Assembly: GCA_030272585.1 (NCBI GenBank)
Contig: BSYQ01000003.1
Location: 6,262,001-6,326,000 of the forward strand
DNA from: Bryopsis sp. KO-2023
Taxonomy: Eukaryota; Chlorophyta; Ulvophyceae; Bryopsidales; Bryopsidaceae
Reading direction: 5' to 3'
Length of the DNA stretch: 64,000 nt
Shown: positions 20,764 through 30,919 of the stretch, piece after piece
Numbering within the stretch: position 1 is the first letter of the stretch
Layout: every line of letters starts with the position of its first letter
Program-made: the position numbers and the translations under genes
Notes under the pieces: model-generated
The model's database searches: none
What the model saw: the letters and a program-made list of their open reading frames with translations, nothing else
What the model was told of the DNA's origin: nothing

Positions 20764-23030
20764 GCGGAGTCGCTGGTTTGGAGAGTTTCTCGGCAAGTTT
20801 GTCGAGATTGCGCCCAGGGCCGACTCGATCAGATGTCGAATTCAAGCCACCCGTTTTTCCCCGTCGCCAGTCAGGGTGGGGCAATTTCGATGAGGACAGG
20901 AATCCAAGGTCGTCAAGGGTTGGAAGGGGAATAGGGGAAGGAAGCAGGGGGAGGGAGGGAGGGAGGGAGGGAGGGAGGGAGGGGGGGGGGTTGTTGTTCG
21001 CAGGGACTAGATCGGTAGGTTGGGATCTCGTGTTCGTGCGAGAACGAATTAGCGCGCTTGAATTCCCCCAGTTGTTTGGGATTTATGTGAAAGAATGAAA
21101 GAATGTGGAGTCGCAACGATTTAAAGAAATTTGCAAATTGACTTTGCCTATTACAAAAAAAAAGGAATGTTCCTTGGGAAATTTCAGCAGGACCTCCTCC
21201 TGTGACTTCAGAGGTTTCAACTCGAAACCTCCAAGCCCTGTGTGATCAGGGGTTTTGGTCAAGTCAAAAGACAACACAGAAAGCAAATTCCGAGGTCCCC
21301 GATCAACATGGGAAAGCAACCTTTTTGAGTTATAGACAAGTGCATCACTCAAATGTAGTATCCAGGCCACAGGAAATACATGCTACACTCACCTGTACTA
21401 TAGCCAGTTCTATCATTTCCCCCAACACAGCTCCAAAACCGGGACCAAGTGAATCCCCCCCCCAAACAATAAGCCATTATCTGCCACCCCCCCACAATAA
21501 GCCATTATCTGCCAAGATCTAGGAGGGGCATTTCTTCCCTGATCATCCTAGGGAAAGGCAGGTTTTTCACAACAGGACAGGGATCCTATGTTTATCTGTA
21601 TCCATCGATAATGAACCATTTGGAAAGTTTACCTCACCTCCTCTTCCACCATAATTATCCGCTGGTTTCAGTAGCCAATTCATTCCACCACATTGGAGCC
21701 AGAGTCTCAGACATCAGCGACACAACAAAGGAGTACTACTACTCCCATCTGGGGATGCAGGAATCAAGTGAAGTTGGGGGCGAGCTACTCGCTGCTACAG
21801 GGAGGGACGTGTATACGGTATTGTTCAGTGGAAGAGATCCCAAAACCCCCCTTCTCACAATCAACGTTGCGTTGGGTCGTGGTGAAGAGAAGCGGGGTTC
21901 GAGTTTTCAATGCAGAGAAGCCCATAGTAGAGGTCAAGAGGGTGTGAAGTTCTACGTCTAAGGTGCAGACCCTTTAGAGAGAGGGAAGTCGCCTGACAAA
22001 AAAAAAGGTAACAGAAACACTATCAGCCCAGAACAAAACGCAACAACATTGCGGCTCTGTGTGAGTTGGGGACACAATATATAAAAAACAAACAAAAGAT
22101 GAGGGGAAAAAAATAGAAAAAAAACGACAAACTAACACCTAGAATTTATCGTACTGATATCAATCCTAGCAAATTGGCATCTATTTTTAAGCAAAAAAAA
22201 AGCCAAAAAAACACAGCTAAACCCCCTTTCCCTCCCCTAATTAATCTAATTTGCACTCCAGTGCCCAGCATTGGAGAGAAATCCCTACAATGATGTCTGT
22301 ACATCTCATTTCCGACTCTCTCTCCTAAATCCTACAGAATGAATTACTCAGACTCGAGGTTTCTTTTTTTCTTTCTTTTTTTTTTGAACTGCTCAGGCAT
22401 TGGGGGTATATCTCTTTCGTCATTCTCCTGTACTTTTTCTTTGTCTCATACATTTTTTTTTCTATCTTTTTCAATTCCTCAAGGAAAAACTTTCAGGATT
22501 AAAAAAAAAAGCATAAAAAGAAGGAAAAAAAAGAAGAAAAAAAACAGAACAGAAAACAGTGAGGAATAATATTTCTCTTATCTTGAACATATTGCACCAT
22601 GTTGTCTTTTCTTTCTCCCCACATTTTTTTCTCTGTCACTTTCGTCACAACCCCACCCCCTCTTTTTTTTTTTCAAGAGCCAACCCCAAGAAATGAATTT
22701 TTTTTTTTTTCCGAAAGCGGCATTTCTTTTTTTTCGAGATGTTTTTCTTTCTTTCTTTCTCTCCCTTTTTCCCTACCCCATTTTTTTTCACACCCCAGCA
22801 GCACCCTGAAAATTAAAAAAGAAAAAAAAAACCAAGCTAGATTGAAAAACAAAGGAGGAAGAGGACGGATATGTACACACACACTCACACAAAAAGAAGA
22901 ATAACAAACTCCTTGTTATCCCAATTATAACAGCATACCTCCCCCCGGCCGGGACGTATCTCCTCCCCCTGAAACTGTAGACTTTCTCAACGTTTAAAAC
23001 TGCTCAATGGTGCGCTTGTCGTATCCGATC
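20764..23030. other. Intergenic, simple repeats
   Basis: A (GGGA)n tract lies at about 20946-20985. At 21465-21520 a segment containing AATAAGCCATTATCTGCCA is duplicated in tandem. From 22340 to 22880 the plus strand is alternately T-rich and A-rich. Short open frames (for example 21202-21522 and 21611-21961) show no domain. The 3' untranslated end of the RSZ gene probably lies near 22900-23030. Confidence 0.5.
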
Positions 23031-24437
23031 TCAATCCCGGGGCGGACTCGCGGAGCGATCCATCCCGCTGCCGTTAGCGGCCACAGGACTGCCTGGTTTG
23101 GGGCTTCTTGCGGGTGATGCGCTCTTCCTGTCTGGGGTTGGCGAACGACCTTGGGATGCACTTCGGCGAGGAGACCTGCTCCTGTCTCTTCCACGGCTGC
23201 GGCTGCGGCTGCGACTACGGCTTCGGCTGCGGTAGCTTCTGCTACGGCTTCGACTGACATCCCGACTGTAGCTGCGTCCTCGACTGCGACTTCGACTCCG
23301 ACTTCTAGACGAAAGAGATCGATTCAAGGACCAGCACGGTGACATCCGCGCTCGGAAACGAGGCGCACAAACATAACGGGGAAAAGATTCCAAACGGTGT
23401 GAGGTGGATACGCACCTTCTGTATCCCTTGGTTCGAGCCCTCCGAATTCTGCAGTCTCGCGCCAAGTGCCCGACCTCCCCGCACTCGTAGCACCTGATCA
23501 GACTTTTGGAAAATCAGCATCAGTGCCGATGAAGCGGTCAGGTTCTTCGCAAGCCCGAGAGCAGATTTTCACAAAAACTTCCTTCTCAAGACGGCAGGGA
23601 TTGGCATTCCGTCGAGGTTTCTTTCCCGTTCAGTTGGCCCACCTCGAGTCTCTCCCTCGCGAGCCCCCGAAGGAGCCTCCCCCTCCTCTGGAACCTCTCC
23701 TTCCAGAACCAGACCCGTCTTTACGGGAAAACTCCACTCTCCATCCATGAGAACCTGATGCCAGAAAAAGAGACGTAAGACTCACCGCCTTACAAATCCC
23801 AATGCGCACTCCTCCAACCGTTCAAGAAAGCAGATCACCAGCAAAGGAGTTCCGTCAACCTACCGTCCATCTTTCGAACGGCGTCCTCTGCATCTCTGTG
23901 GTCATCAAAGTCGATAAAAGCTGGAGAGGGGGAACAACATGCCGTTATGCACCACCATTCGCCGGAAAAAAAACAGAGAAAAACTGGCGAGCGCTTGTTC
24001 AGAAAATTGAATGTCGAGCCACTCACCAAACCCAGGAGGGTTCCTTGCCACCCAAACGTTCCGAAGGTATCCAAACCTCGTAAACTGTAGATTACAAAAA
24101 AGCGAGGGTGTCACACATCCGGATTCGAGCGCAGGAATGTGCCTTCATTGCCGTTCTTGGAGCCATTGGTTTGAAAAGGCAGGAACAACGAACCCTTGGC
24201 CAGAAAGAGAGACAGACCCTCCGCGACGGGGAAGGGAGAAGTGCGCGACATTCCAACGTCCCCGGAGTCACTCGGCGGAAGACACCGCCACTAAGAGCAA
24301 AGACGCGGCGCACACGCGAATCCGCCACAAAGCCCGACGTTGAAGTAGATGTTCTTCTTCGTTGAAGTTACCTCCTCTTCCAGCTCCCGCTCCGACACGC
24401 GCGGGTTCAGATTGCCAACGTATATTCTGGCCTGCAT
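23031..24437 (-). CDS. RSZ-type SR splicing factor (RRM, zinc knuckle, RS domain)
   Basis: Six exons: 24437-24372, 24084-24027, 23920-23864, 23754-23643, 23493-23416 and 23304-23031, total 214 residues with all phases consistent. The RRM spans exons 1-4: RNP2 is RIYVGNL, RNP1 region is AFIDFDD, with VWVARNPPGF and GWRVEFSR as in plant RSZ21/RSZ22. A Gly/Ser/Arg linker leads into one zinc knuckle CYECGEVGHLARDC, and then an RS/SR dipeptide domain ending SASPPRD. This arrangement is that of human SRSF7 and plant RSZ proteins, nuclear regulators of splice-site choice. Many short exons within the RRM leave scope for alternative splicing, common in this family. Confidence 0.93.
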
Positions 24438-24885
24438 CTCGGGCGACCGCTCGTTCTACGGTCAGGTAGTCTTACGGAATCCCAACCTCGTGTGGCGCTC
24501 CCTCCTTCTGTCTCTCCTCTTGTTTCTGCGTTTGATTTTTGGCGAAACGGGGTCCGCCTGGCTGGGGAAACGACGAATTGACGAAAGAGAGAATTGGGAT
24601 CGGAAATGACCAACCAAAAGAACCGCCAACCCTGCGTGCTGTGGGTCCGACAATTTTCAAATGACGCACCGAATCTTGCTCATTACATCTCTTGAGGGGC
24701 TTGTGTTAGTTTCTGTCCTGCGGCCAGCAGGGCGCAGATATGCACAGCCGTCCAACGGCTGTGGAAAGCAAAAAACTGCGTGGGCTTCTTTTTCTTTTGG
24801 TGTGGGGTGATGGCCTCTTTTTGCCTTACTGTAATTTTAGGTTACTGGTGTGGTTCATTTCATGGAATGCGAAACTGTGGGAGAA
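24438..24885. other. Upstream region of the RSZ gene
   Basis: Probable 5' leader and promoter of the minus-strand RSZ gene up to the CAGTG target duplication (24886-24890) of element 2. No separate gene seen. Confidence 0.5.
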
Positions 24886-24890
24886 CAGTG

Positions 24891-25383
24891 TGTAGTTTCC
24901 TGGTGATCATTATGCGTCGAGGGAAGAGGAAGAACGGTTTGGTTTCGAGAGAGAGAGACACGCAGAGTCGCGTCGACACGAACACGCACAATCGTAGGGG
25001 CTTCCAACAGCCAACCAAACTCAAACACGAACTTTGATCAAAACAGAAACCGTTACAAAACACAGCGAAACTAGTCCCCCTAATATACCCCAGCCTGGGT
25101 ATCCGAAACGCCACCCTGCATCACCCCTCACGAACACAAACCCCCGACTCACTCGCCTGTCACCCCAGACGCCAGAAAAACACCCCCTCGCAAACACTAA
25201 AGGCCACACGCCCCCAGGCGCCAGAAACGGAGACGTCGCCTGACCTGCCAAAACTCGCGCTTTGGCCGATGACTAAAAAGTGTGTCAACCAAACGATGCA
25301 AGAACCAGAATCTACTCAACTGTCCCAGCTGAACACTAAACAAATCAAACAGATTCGACTGAAGGATGCCCCTCCAAACCACA
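24891..25383 (-). repeat. Element 2 3' LTR
   Basis: 493 bp, reads TGTGGTTTGG...AAACTACA on the minus strand; near-identical to 38544-39036. Preceded on the plus strand by target duplication CAGTG. Confidence 0.95.
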
Positions 25384-25434
25384 TGTGCCCACCTGCTACC
25401 CACTGTGCAAGAAAAAAACTCCAAGAATAAAAAA

Positions 25435-28260
25435 TCAGAAGAATAGTTTGAGAAAATCAGAGTGGATTATGATCCTCCGACCATCTTCCAGATTCACCCC
25501 ATACCGAGTGTCACTAATGATCTCCGCGATGCGGCCAGGGCCAACCCACAGCGGACGAAGCTTTCCGCGCATCATCGACGATCGTGTGAGATCATAAACC
25601 CAAACCTGCTGCCCCAGGCGATAGTGCACTCGAGTGCTCTTACGATGCCGATTCCAGTGCGCCCGGCGTTTTTCCATCCGATAACGAGCAGCGGCCCAGG
25701 CCTCCTCTCCAGCCTCCCAGGCATCGCGTGGGGTCATGCGTGTGACGTCACACATCATGGTGTTGCATGCGTCCTGCACGTCCGAGACGATTTCCCACCA
25801 GCGTGAGTGACCAGTGTCCACCAGCATACGCCTGAGTCGCTCAAGAATTTTCCTGTTCATCCTCTCCACAGCGCCATTTGCGCGGTGAACGTGGGGTGGG
25901 GTATAGATCATTGTCACACTTCTCCCCCGAGCCCAGTCATTCAGTTTGCGGCCAGCGAACGAACTGGCGTTGTCGCACATAATGCGCCGCATCACTCCTC
26001 GATCCACACTCCATTTGTCTAGAGCCTGTAGTGCGTTTGCAGTGTTTGCTGCAGTGGAAAGGTGCAACTGTGAATAGCGAGTGAGGTTGTCCACAATGAC
26101 GAAAATGTGAGAGTAGGGACCATTCTTTGAGAATGGGCCGAGGTAGTCGACAGAGATAAGATCGTTTGGGCGGAGGGGATCCTCCACATGTCGGAGTGGG
26201 AAACTCTGCTTCAGTGGGGCGAATTGTTGGCACGGTCGACATTCCTTGATACGGCTCTGAGCGAAAGATGTCGACAGTGGGATTTGCAATAATTTCGCCC
26301 TCTCCAAACACCCACTCAGACCTGGATGCCCGTGGTGGATAAGTTTCCACTCCTGATCAGTACAATTTTGGGGCATCACCACCATTGCACATGCCGCGAC
26401 AATTGGTCGCGACAACAAGTCGGCGCCGCGATTCACATCGCCTGCAATAAATTCCACTTTTAACAAAGGCTCATTAGAAAGCAGCCACGACCACAGGCGA
26501 GCCTCCCTTATGTCGTTAGTGGTTATATCCTGGCTCTCCAGCTTAGATGCAAGTGCATGGTTGTCCGTCTTGACGACCAAGGGCAAACCCCCACGGAATG
26601 ATTTAGTGCGGGCGCAAGCCCACTTGAGTGCTCGGAATTCACCAAGGTAGGATGAAAAATGCCCCTCGAGAACACAACTGCCTATATCGACCAGAAGTCG
26701 TTTTAGAACTCCATTTCGCTTCACACACGCATATAAAAGGTAACCTGCGTAGCCTGGGGACCAGTCGGTCTCAATCTCGAAATGGGTGGCATCCGTTCCA
26801 GTCAAACACAGGTCGAGCTGCGCATCCAGCGCGCTGCCTAACACCTCCTGCACATCCTTTTCGACCTGGTTCCAATCCACGCTGGGGGCGTCCGCTGATT
26901 TGCACGACTTGATGTGCGCTCGCAACTTCCTGAGTACTCGCTCCAAATTAGGAATCGATCGACGGCAGCATGACAAAATGCCCACAATTCTTTCTAACGA
27001 CTTAAGACTGCGCACTGGGCCAAGCTCTGCGCTCTTCTGCATAAGATAGGGTTTCAGTGACCACGAGCCACTGCGTAATTCGAAACCCAGGAAAGTAATG
27101 CGATCAGTCACCCACACTGCCTTCGAAAAGTTTACCTTTAAGCCATAGTCACTCAAACGACCAAACAGCACCTCCAGGTTGTTTGCAAGCTCTTTTTTCG
27201 TAGCACCCCCCACCAACAAGTCGTCAGCGTATTGAATCACCTCTATACCAGAGACAACTTCGCCTATTCGTTCGTTGAATAACGTGGCCGACCACAACCA
27301 CCCCTGTGGGAGGCGCTGCCAGGCGTATCTCTTTTGATCCCAGGTGAAAGCAAAGAGGTGTTGGAGGTCCGTCGACACAGGAATCGAAAAATAAGCGTCA
27401 GCAAGATCGATTTTAGCAAAATAACGCCACCTGGCGCGCACCTCCCACAGACGTCGCCATGAGTCCGCCTGTATCGTCTTCGGTTTTGAGGGATGCCTGA
27501 AATAGGCATTGAGGGACCTGAAGTCATTCGTCAGGCGAAAGCCTCCTGACGCCTTTGGCACAGGCAAAAGCGGACTGAGATACGCCTGGTCAGACACCGA
27601 CAACGCGCGCAGGTAACCCAGCTTCAGGAACGCCTGGATCTGCGTGGCCACACCATGCCTGTCCGCCACCGACTCTGCGCCATATTCAGTGCGCGTGCCC
27701 CATTCAGTGGGAGTCACGTGGGGCACCTCCTCCTTGCGAACTGTGAATCGCTCCATTGACGGGGTGATCGGGTGTGACGACAAATCGCCAACGTCTGGAT
27801 ATTTCTCCAGTATGCCACACTTGATTGTGTCTGAGTCGAGCTCGTCCAGGTCGTCGAAAACCCCAGTCACAGCGACCTTTGATGCGAGTGCTTTTGCAGG
27901 CTGCGTTTGATCAGGCAGTTCCACAGGGGCGGCGCTCCATAGATTCAAAGCAGGAGTGCGAGGTGTGAGGTGCACCACAGTGCCGGTGGTATTCAGCACA
28001 TCCAATCTGAGCTGGCCACTCATCGTGGTGGATATCCCTGAGATCAGCCCTGGCCTGTGCAGGGCGCTCGAAATGGTGATCCCTCCAACAACCGTAACCG
28101 AGAAGGGGAGATATATCTTTTTCCACGCATGAGGGGGAAGGAAGTGTGACTTGCCACAGAGGACCTGTATTTGGCGCGCGCCGACCTGCTTGAACCCCTT
28201 GCCTGTAGTATCCCATAAACGCCTGAGTGATGTACGCCCCCCATCCTTGGGGGGCACCAC
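25435..28260 (-). CDS. Element 2 Pol: reverse transcriptase, RNase H, integrase
   Basis: About 940 codons with no ATG at the 5' end; the frame opens with GTG GTG just after the ORF2 stop and is expected to be made by -1 frameshifting. RT shows GGFRLTNDFRSLN, LPQGWLWSATLF and the catalytic YADD of IQYADDLLVGG. RNase H shows FEIETDWS, SSYLGEFRAL and KTDNHA, then RGADLLSR. Integrase has HHGHPG and CRPCQQF (zinc-binding), then D in SVDYLGP, D in IMCDNASSF and E in GAVERMN, giving a complete DDE set. The LPQG and YADD motifs resemble retroviral RTs more than standard Ty3. No internal stop. Confidence 0.9.
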   Translation of the reverse strand: MVPPKDGGRTSLRRLWDTTGKGFKQVGARQIQVLCGKSHFLPPHAWKKIYLPFSVTVVGGITISSALHRPGLISGISTTMSGQLRLDVLNTTGTVVHLTPRTPALNLWSAAPVELPDQTQPAKALASKVAVTGVFDDLDELDSDTIKCGILEKYPDVGDLSSHPITPSMERFTVRKEEVPHVTPTEWGTRTEYGAESVADRHGVATQIQAFLKLGYLRALSVSDQAYLSPLLPVPKASGGFRLTNDFRSLNAYFRHPSKPKTIQADSWRRLWEVRARWRYFAKIDLADAYFSIPVSTDLQHLFAFTWDQKRYAWQRLPQGWLWSATLFNERIGEVVSGIEVIQYADDLLVGGATKKELANNLEVLFGRLSDYGLKVNFSKAVWVTDRITFLGFELRSGSWSLKPYLMQKSAELGPVRSLKSLERIVGILSCCRRSIPNLERVLRKLRAHIKSCKSADAPSVDWNQVEKDVQEVLGSALDAQLDLCLTGTDATHFEIETDWSPGYAGYLLYACVKRNGVLKRLLVDIGSCVLEGHFSSYLGEFRALKWACARTKSFRGGLPLVVKTDNHALASKLESQDITTNDIREARLWSWLLSNEPLLKVEFIAGDVNRGADLLSRPIVAACAMVVMPQNCTDQEWKLIHHGHPGLSGCLERAKLLQIPLSTSFAQSRIKECRPCQQFAPLKQSFPLRHVEDPLRPNDLISVDYLGPFSKNGPYSHIFVIVDNLTRYSQLHLSTAANTANALQALDKWSVDRGVMRRIMCDNASSFAGRKLNDWARGRSVTMIYTPPHVHRANGAVERMNRKILERLRRMLVDTGHSRWWEIVSDVQDACNTMMCDVTRMTPRDAWEAGEEAWAAARYRMEKRRAHWNRHRKSTRVHYRLGQQVWVYDLTRSSMMRGKLRPLWVGPGRIAEIISDTRYGVNLEDGRRIIIHSDFLKLFF

Positions 28261-28272
28261 TAGTTTTTTTGG
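28236..28272 (-). promoter_or_regulatory. Element 2 -1 ribosomal frameshift signal
   Basis: On the minus strand the protease frame ends CAA AAA AAC TAG. The heptamer A AAA AAC (28269-28263) is in the X XXY YYZ register and directly precedes the stop (28262-28260). After a 7-nt gap (28262-28256) comes a hairpin of GCCCCCC (28255-28249) with GGGGGGC (28242-28236) around loop AAGGAT. The Pol frame is exactly -1. The same heptamer is used at retroviral gag-pro junctions such as that of MMTV. Confidence 0.9.
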
Positions 28273-28856
28273 TTAGTGATCAGCGTGCAGCGAACGCAGT
28301 CGCCTGTTACCTCGCTGCGCAGTTCTCCCCTGACGCAATCCACAATGAGCCCACACAACTTCAAACCAGGCAGGCCAAGCAATGGAGTAGTCACCTCAGG
28401 AGTGATTAGAAACTCGATGTCGCAATTCGTTGACGGCCCCACTTGCGTGGTGAGCGTCGTGCGCCCCACCACCTCCCCAGGCGCGCCATTAAAACCGTAG
28501 AGGGTGGTGTCAGTGTAGGGCTCGTACTTGATTCCATGGCGAACACATTCCGCCACAGGCAAAAGGTTGACTTGGGCTCCTGTGTCCACGAGGCAGTGCT
28601 TGATCCGCTTGCCCGCCACTGTGAGGGGAGTGTGTAAAAGAGTGACACCCCCAGACTTAGACGTCGAATTGATTTGGGGCCAGGTTTTGGGCTGGCCGGA
28701 TACCTTGCGCGGGCAGCTCGCGATCCGATGTCCCTCTTCGCCACACCAAAGACATCTCTTTTTGTCTGTGCATTCCAGCGACCGATGGCCAGGCTTCCCA
28801 CAATTGCCACAGGGGAGAGGGCGATCATTAACGCCACCAACATCATTCTTCCCCAT
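28260..28856 (-). CDS. Element 2 ORF2: zinc knuckles and aspartic protease
   Basis: 198 residues from ATG at 28856. Two CCHC knuckles, CGNCGKPGHRSLEC and CLWCGEEGHRIASC, are followed by a retropepsin core LVDTGAQVNLLP with the catalytic DTG, and TPLLGLPGLKL as the flap/ILG region. The start lies 14 nt inside the end of ORF1, in a frame that would need +1 shift, so reinitiation after ORF1 termination is more likely than frameshift. The stop codon sits within the -1 frameshift signal leading to Pol. Confidence 0.88.
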   Translation of the reverse strand: MGKNDVGGVNDRPLPCGNCGKPGHRSLECTDKKRCLWCGEEGHRIASCPRKVSGQPKTWPQINSTSKSGGVTLLHTPLTVAGKRIKHCLVDTGAQVNLLPVAECVRHGIKYEPYTDTTLYGFNGAPGEVVGRTTLTTQVGPSTNCDIEFLITPEVTTPLLGLPGLKLCGLIVDCVRGELRSEVTGDCVRCTLITNQKN

Positions 28857-29574
28857 CTGTTACAGCCGTCCTAGCCAGTCGTGACACCATCTGTTTTTTC
28901 ATGTCTTCAATCTGTTTCGCCAAACGCTGCAGCTCGCGTTTGCTCGAGACATCCACACTCACTGGCAGTGTCGCCAGCGTGACCGACCACAGCAAACGAA
29001 ACACTCCCTTGAAACATGTGAAGATGGGGAGTTGCCAGGCAGCCCAAAAACCACGCCGCGCCAGTTCCACAATGCTTGCCAGCCTCAGATATGCAAACGC
29101 CAAAAGATTAGCCAGGACGAAAATCAGAGCATAACCGACCCAACGAGAGAGCCTACTCAAAGGGGAACCGAACAAACTCCCCGAGGCAGCGACGACCTCA
29201 CGAACAGCGGAAAACGGATCCTCCACAAAAAGCTTCACAAACTCCAAACCCAGGAGGCACGACTGTTTCACAATATCCCATGACATGCGAAAACAACAAA
29301 CAACAGTGCTGCAACCAACTGGCTCCTGTTTCTTTTTCTGTCCGATACCCAAAAAACCCAACCACGACGTGGGTTCTTTTTCCTTCCCAGGGGGGTTGAG
29401 ATCGTCACTGCGTGGTTCTTGCAGTCGATCGTAAACCTGTGAGTAGTCCTTATCCCTCCGCCGACGCTCACGCTCCTTCTTATTCCGTTCCTTGGCACCA
29501 GCCTCGTACTGGTTGTCCACTATCTCACTAGATAGGTCCATCACGAGTTCCCTGAGCTTGGTGCGCTCCTTCAT
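28843..29574 (-). CDS. Element 2 ORF1: membrane-predicted Gag-position protein
   Basis: 243 residues from ATG at 29574, but the frame stays open upstream to the element 3 insertion point (29635). Across the insertion it continues into the leader, which carries another hydrophobic stretch (GAIIVLAFTFLP). The N-terminal half is highly charged (KERNKKERERRRRDKDYS). The C-terminal half has hydrophobic segments (YALIFVLANLLAFAY and LLWSVTLATLPVSV) and ends with a short coiled-coil-like ELQRLAKQIEDMKKQ. No capsid domain is recognised. It occupies the gag position; zinc knuckles are in ORF2 instead. True start and function are uncertain, and the N-terminus is interrupted by element 3. Confidence 0.6.
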   Translation of the reverse strand: MKERTKLRELVMDLSSEIVDNQYEAGAKERNKKERERRRRDKDYSQVYDRLQEPRSDDLNPPGKEKEPTSWLGFLGIGQKKKQEPVGCSTVVCCFRMSWDIVKQSCLLGLEFVKLFVEDPFSAVREVVAASGSLFGSPLSRLSRWVGYALIFVLANLLAFAYLRLASIVELARRGFWAAWQLPIFTCFKGVFRLLWSVTLATLPVSVDVSSKRELQRLAKQIEDMKKQMVSRLARTAVTDGEE

Positions 29575-29635
29575 GAGCTTGGTGCGCTCCTCCAGTAACT
29601 GCTCCCTCGTGGGGCTCTGACTGAAGAAGGGATTC

Positions 29636-30108
29636 TGTAGCGAATCAGGGTTTCTGACAGCCCTGCAGTACGTCAGCAGGCTTGCTGACAGTCCTGCAGT
29701 ACTTTAAGTAGGAGGCTGGCTGCCCTGAGGCAGCATACAGTCAGTCAGGGTGTGCTGGCAGTGAAGTAGTACGTGGACTACTGAGCTGGCAGCTAGAATG
29801 TTCTAGAAGGTCGCTCAGCACCACAGGAATGGCCGTGGGGCTGAGCTGGGCTCTGATTGAAAGGACTGCAAGGTCTGATGCCTTGCAGCAGTGATGCAGA
29901 CTGATGTTACAGCCTATGATCAGTTAGGATCAAGGCTGCTAGGGTATTCTATAAGTTCTTGGGGTTTGAACGTTCTTGTAACCTTACTTTGGGATTGAAC
30001 TCCCTTTGTCTCGCTTCCAAGTCGTCTATTCTTTCCCTCCAAGCCGTTCTAGGCTTGCAGTTCACAGCCAGCAGCCCACAATAGCGGTCTGCAGGCGGAT
30101 TTACTACA
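29636..30108 (+). repeat. Element 3 5' LTR
   Basis: 473 bp with TG...CA ends. It holds a perfect three-unit heat-shock element (29795-29809) and a TATA-like CTATAAG near 29949. Target duplication GATTC precedes it. Confidence 0.95.
29795..29809 (+). promoter_or_regulatory. Heat-shock element in element 3 LTR
   Basis: AGAATGTTCTAGAAG contains three contiguous inverted nGAAn units (nGAAnnTTCnnGAAn), the consensus site for heat-shock factor trimers. The same site is in the 3' LTR at 38168-38182. A TATA-like CTATAAG lies about 140 bp downstream. Confidence 0.6.
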
Positions 30109-30109
30109 T

Positions 30110-30121
30110 TGGTTTCGGAGC
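30110..30121 (+). promoter_or_regulatory. Element 3 primer binding site
   Basis: TGGTTTCGGAGC one base after the 5' LTR; identical to those of elements 1 and 2. Confidence 0.75.
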
Positions 30122-30322
30122 AGGGGCGCAGCAAGACTGTGCAGGGTCGCTGGAGGACCTTGGAAGGCCCCACAGCCTTGGGAGAGATAGAACTGGAGAG
30201 TGCTGTGAGCAGCACACAGAAGCAGCGCACAGGCGCAGCACACAGACGCAGTTTTTGCGCTGTTCAGGGAAGCAGACTTGAAAAGTTACAGGCGCAGCTG
30301 TTGCTTGGTCGAGTTTGGTTGT

Positions 30323-30919
30323 ATGAGTTTCGGCAGACCTTCTGGTGGTAGTGACGAAGTTATTGAAGTGGTTTCTGACTCTGAGACGAGTATTTATTCA
30401 GAGGACTCAGGAGAGAACCACCCAGAAAGGGTGCTGCCACACACACTGCGTTTTCCTGATACAGTGGTTCGGTTACCCTCTCCTCTTCGTTTTGCTCAGC
30501 CTGTACATATACTTGGACCTGTCAGACACCCTTTGGCAGTGTTGGAACCAGGCGCTCTGAGAGCACCCCCTCACGGTCACCGCAGAGCAGAACAGGGTCC
30601 GGGGTACTTCAGATACACAGAGTGTACTGATCCCAACTGCAATATATACAGGAATCGCTTGAGAGGACAGCAGGAAAGAGAACGCAGAGAGCAGCGCAGA
30701 GATGGCCGGACAGGACGAGCAACCGCAGATAGGAATGCCAGCCCCAGATCCCTTCGACGTGCAGGGATTGAGGCAGATGATTTTGGACATGCAGGAAGAG
30801 GTCCAGCACCTGAGACACGTAGCAGCCAACGTGAACGTGCAGATGGACGACGCAGTTCGGAACGCAGTGCACAACAGGATGGCACAGCAGCAACCTCCCG
30901 CAGCTCTGGGCAGAGCTAG
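30323..30919 (+). CDS. Element 3 upstream ORF overlapping gag
   Basis: ATG at 30323 opens a 198-codon frame that overlaps the first 218 nt of gag in another frame. The non-overlapping part has an acidic opening with EVIEVVSDSETS, which resembles a SUMO-interaction motif (hydrophobic VIEVV followed by acidic/Ser residues). It then has Pro-rich sequence and a Cys pair (CTDPNC). The overlapping part is Arg/Ser-rich and may be a shadow of gag. It could be a separate leader protein or an N-terminal extension of Gag reached by a +1 shift. No homologue is recognised. Confidence 0.4.
   Translation: MSFGRPSGGSDEVIEVVSDSETSIYSEDSGENHPERVLPHTLRFPDTVVRLPSPLRFAQPVHILGPVRHPLAVLEPGALRAPPHGHRRAEQGPGYFRYTECTDPNCNIYRNRLRGQQERERREQRRDGRTGRATADRNASPRSLRRAGIEADDFGHAGRGPAPETRSSQRERADGRRSSERSAQQDGTAATSRSSGQS

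Noticed and set aside
20334..21098. 254-codon frame overlapping the ELF4-like gene
   Set aside because: It runs across the ELF4 coding frame in another register and through the (GGGA)n tract; Gly/Arg/Glu-rich shadow.
28843..28856. Frameshift between element 2 ORF1 and ORF2
   Set aside because: The offset would need +1 and there is no slippery site; ATG of ORF2 lies 14 nt inside the end of ORF1, so reinitiation is a simpler reading.
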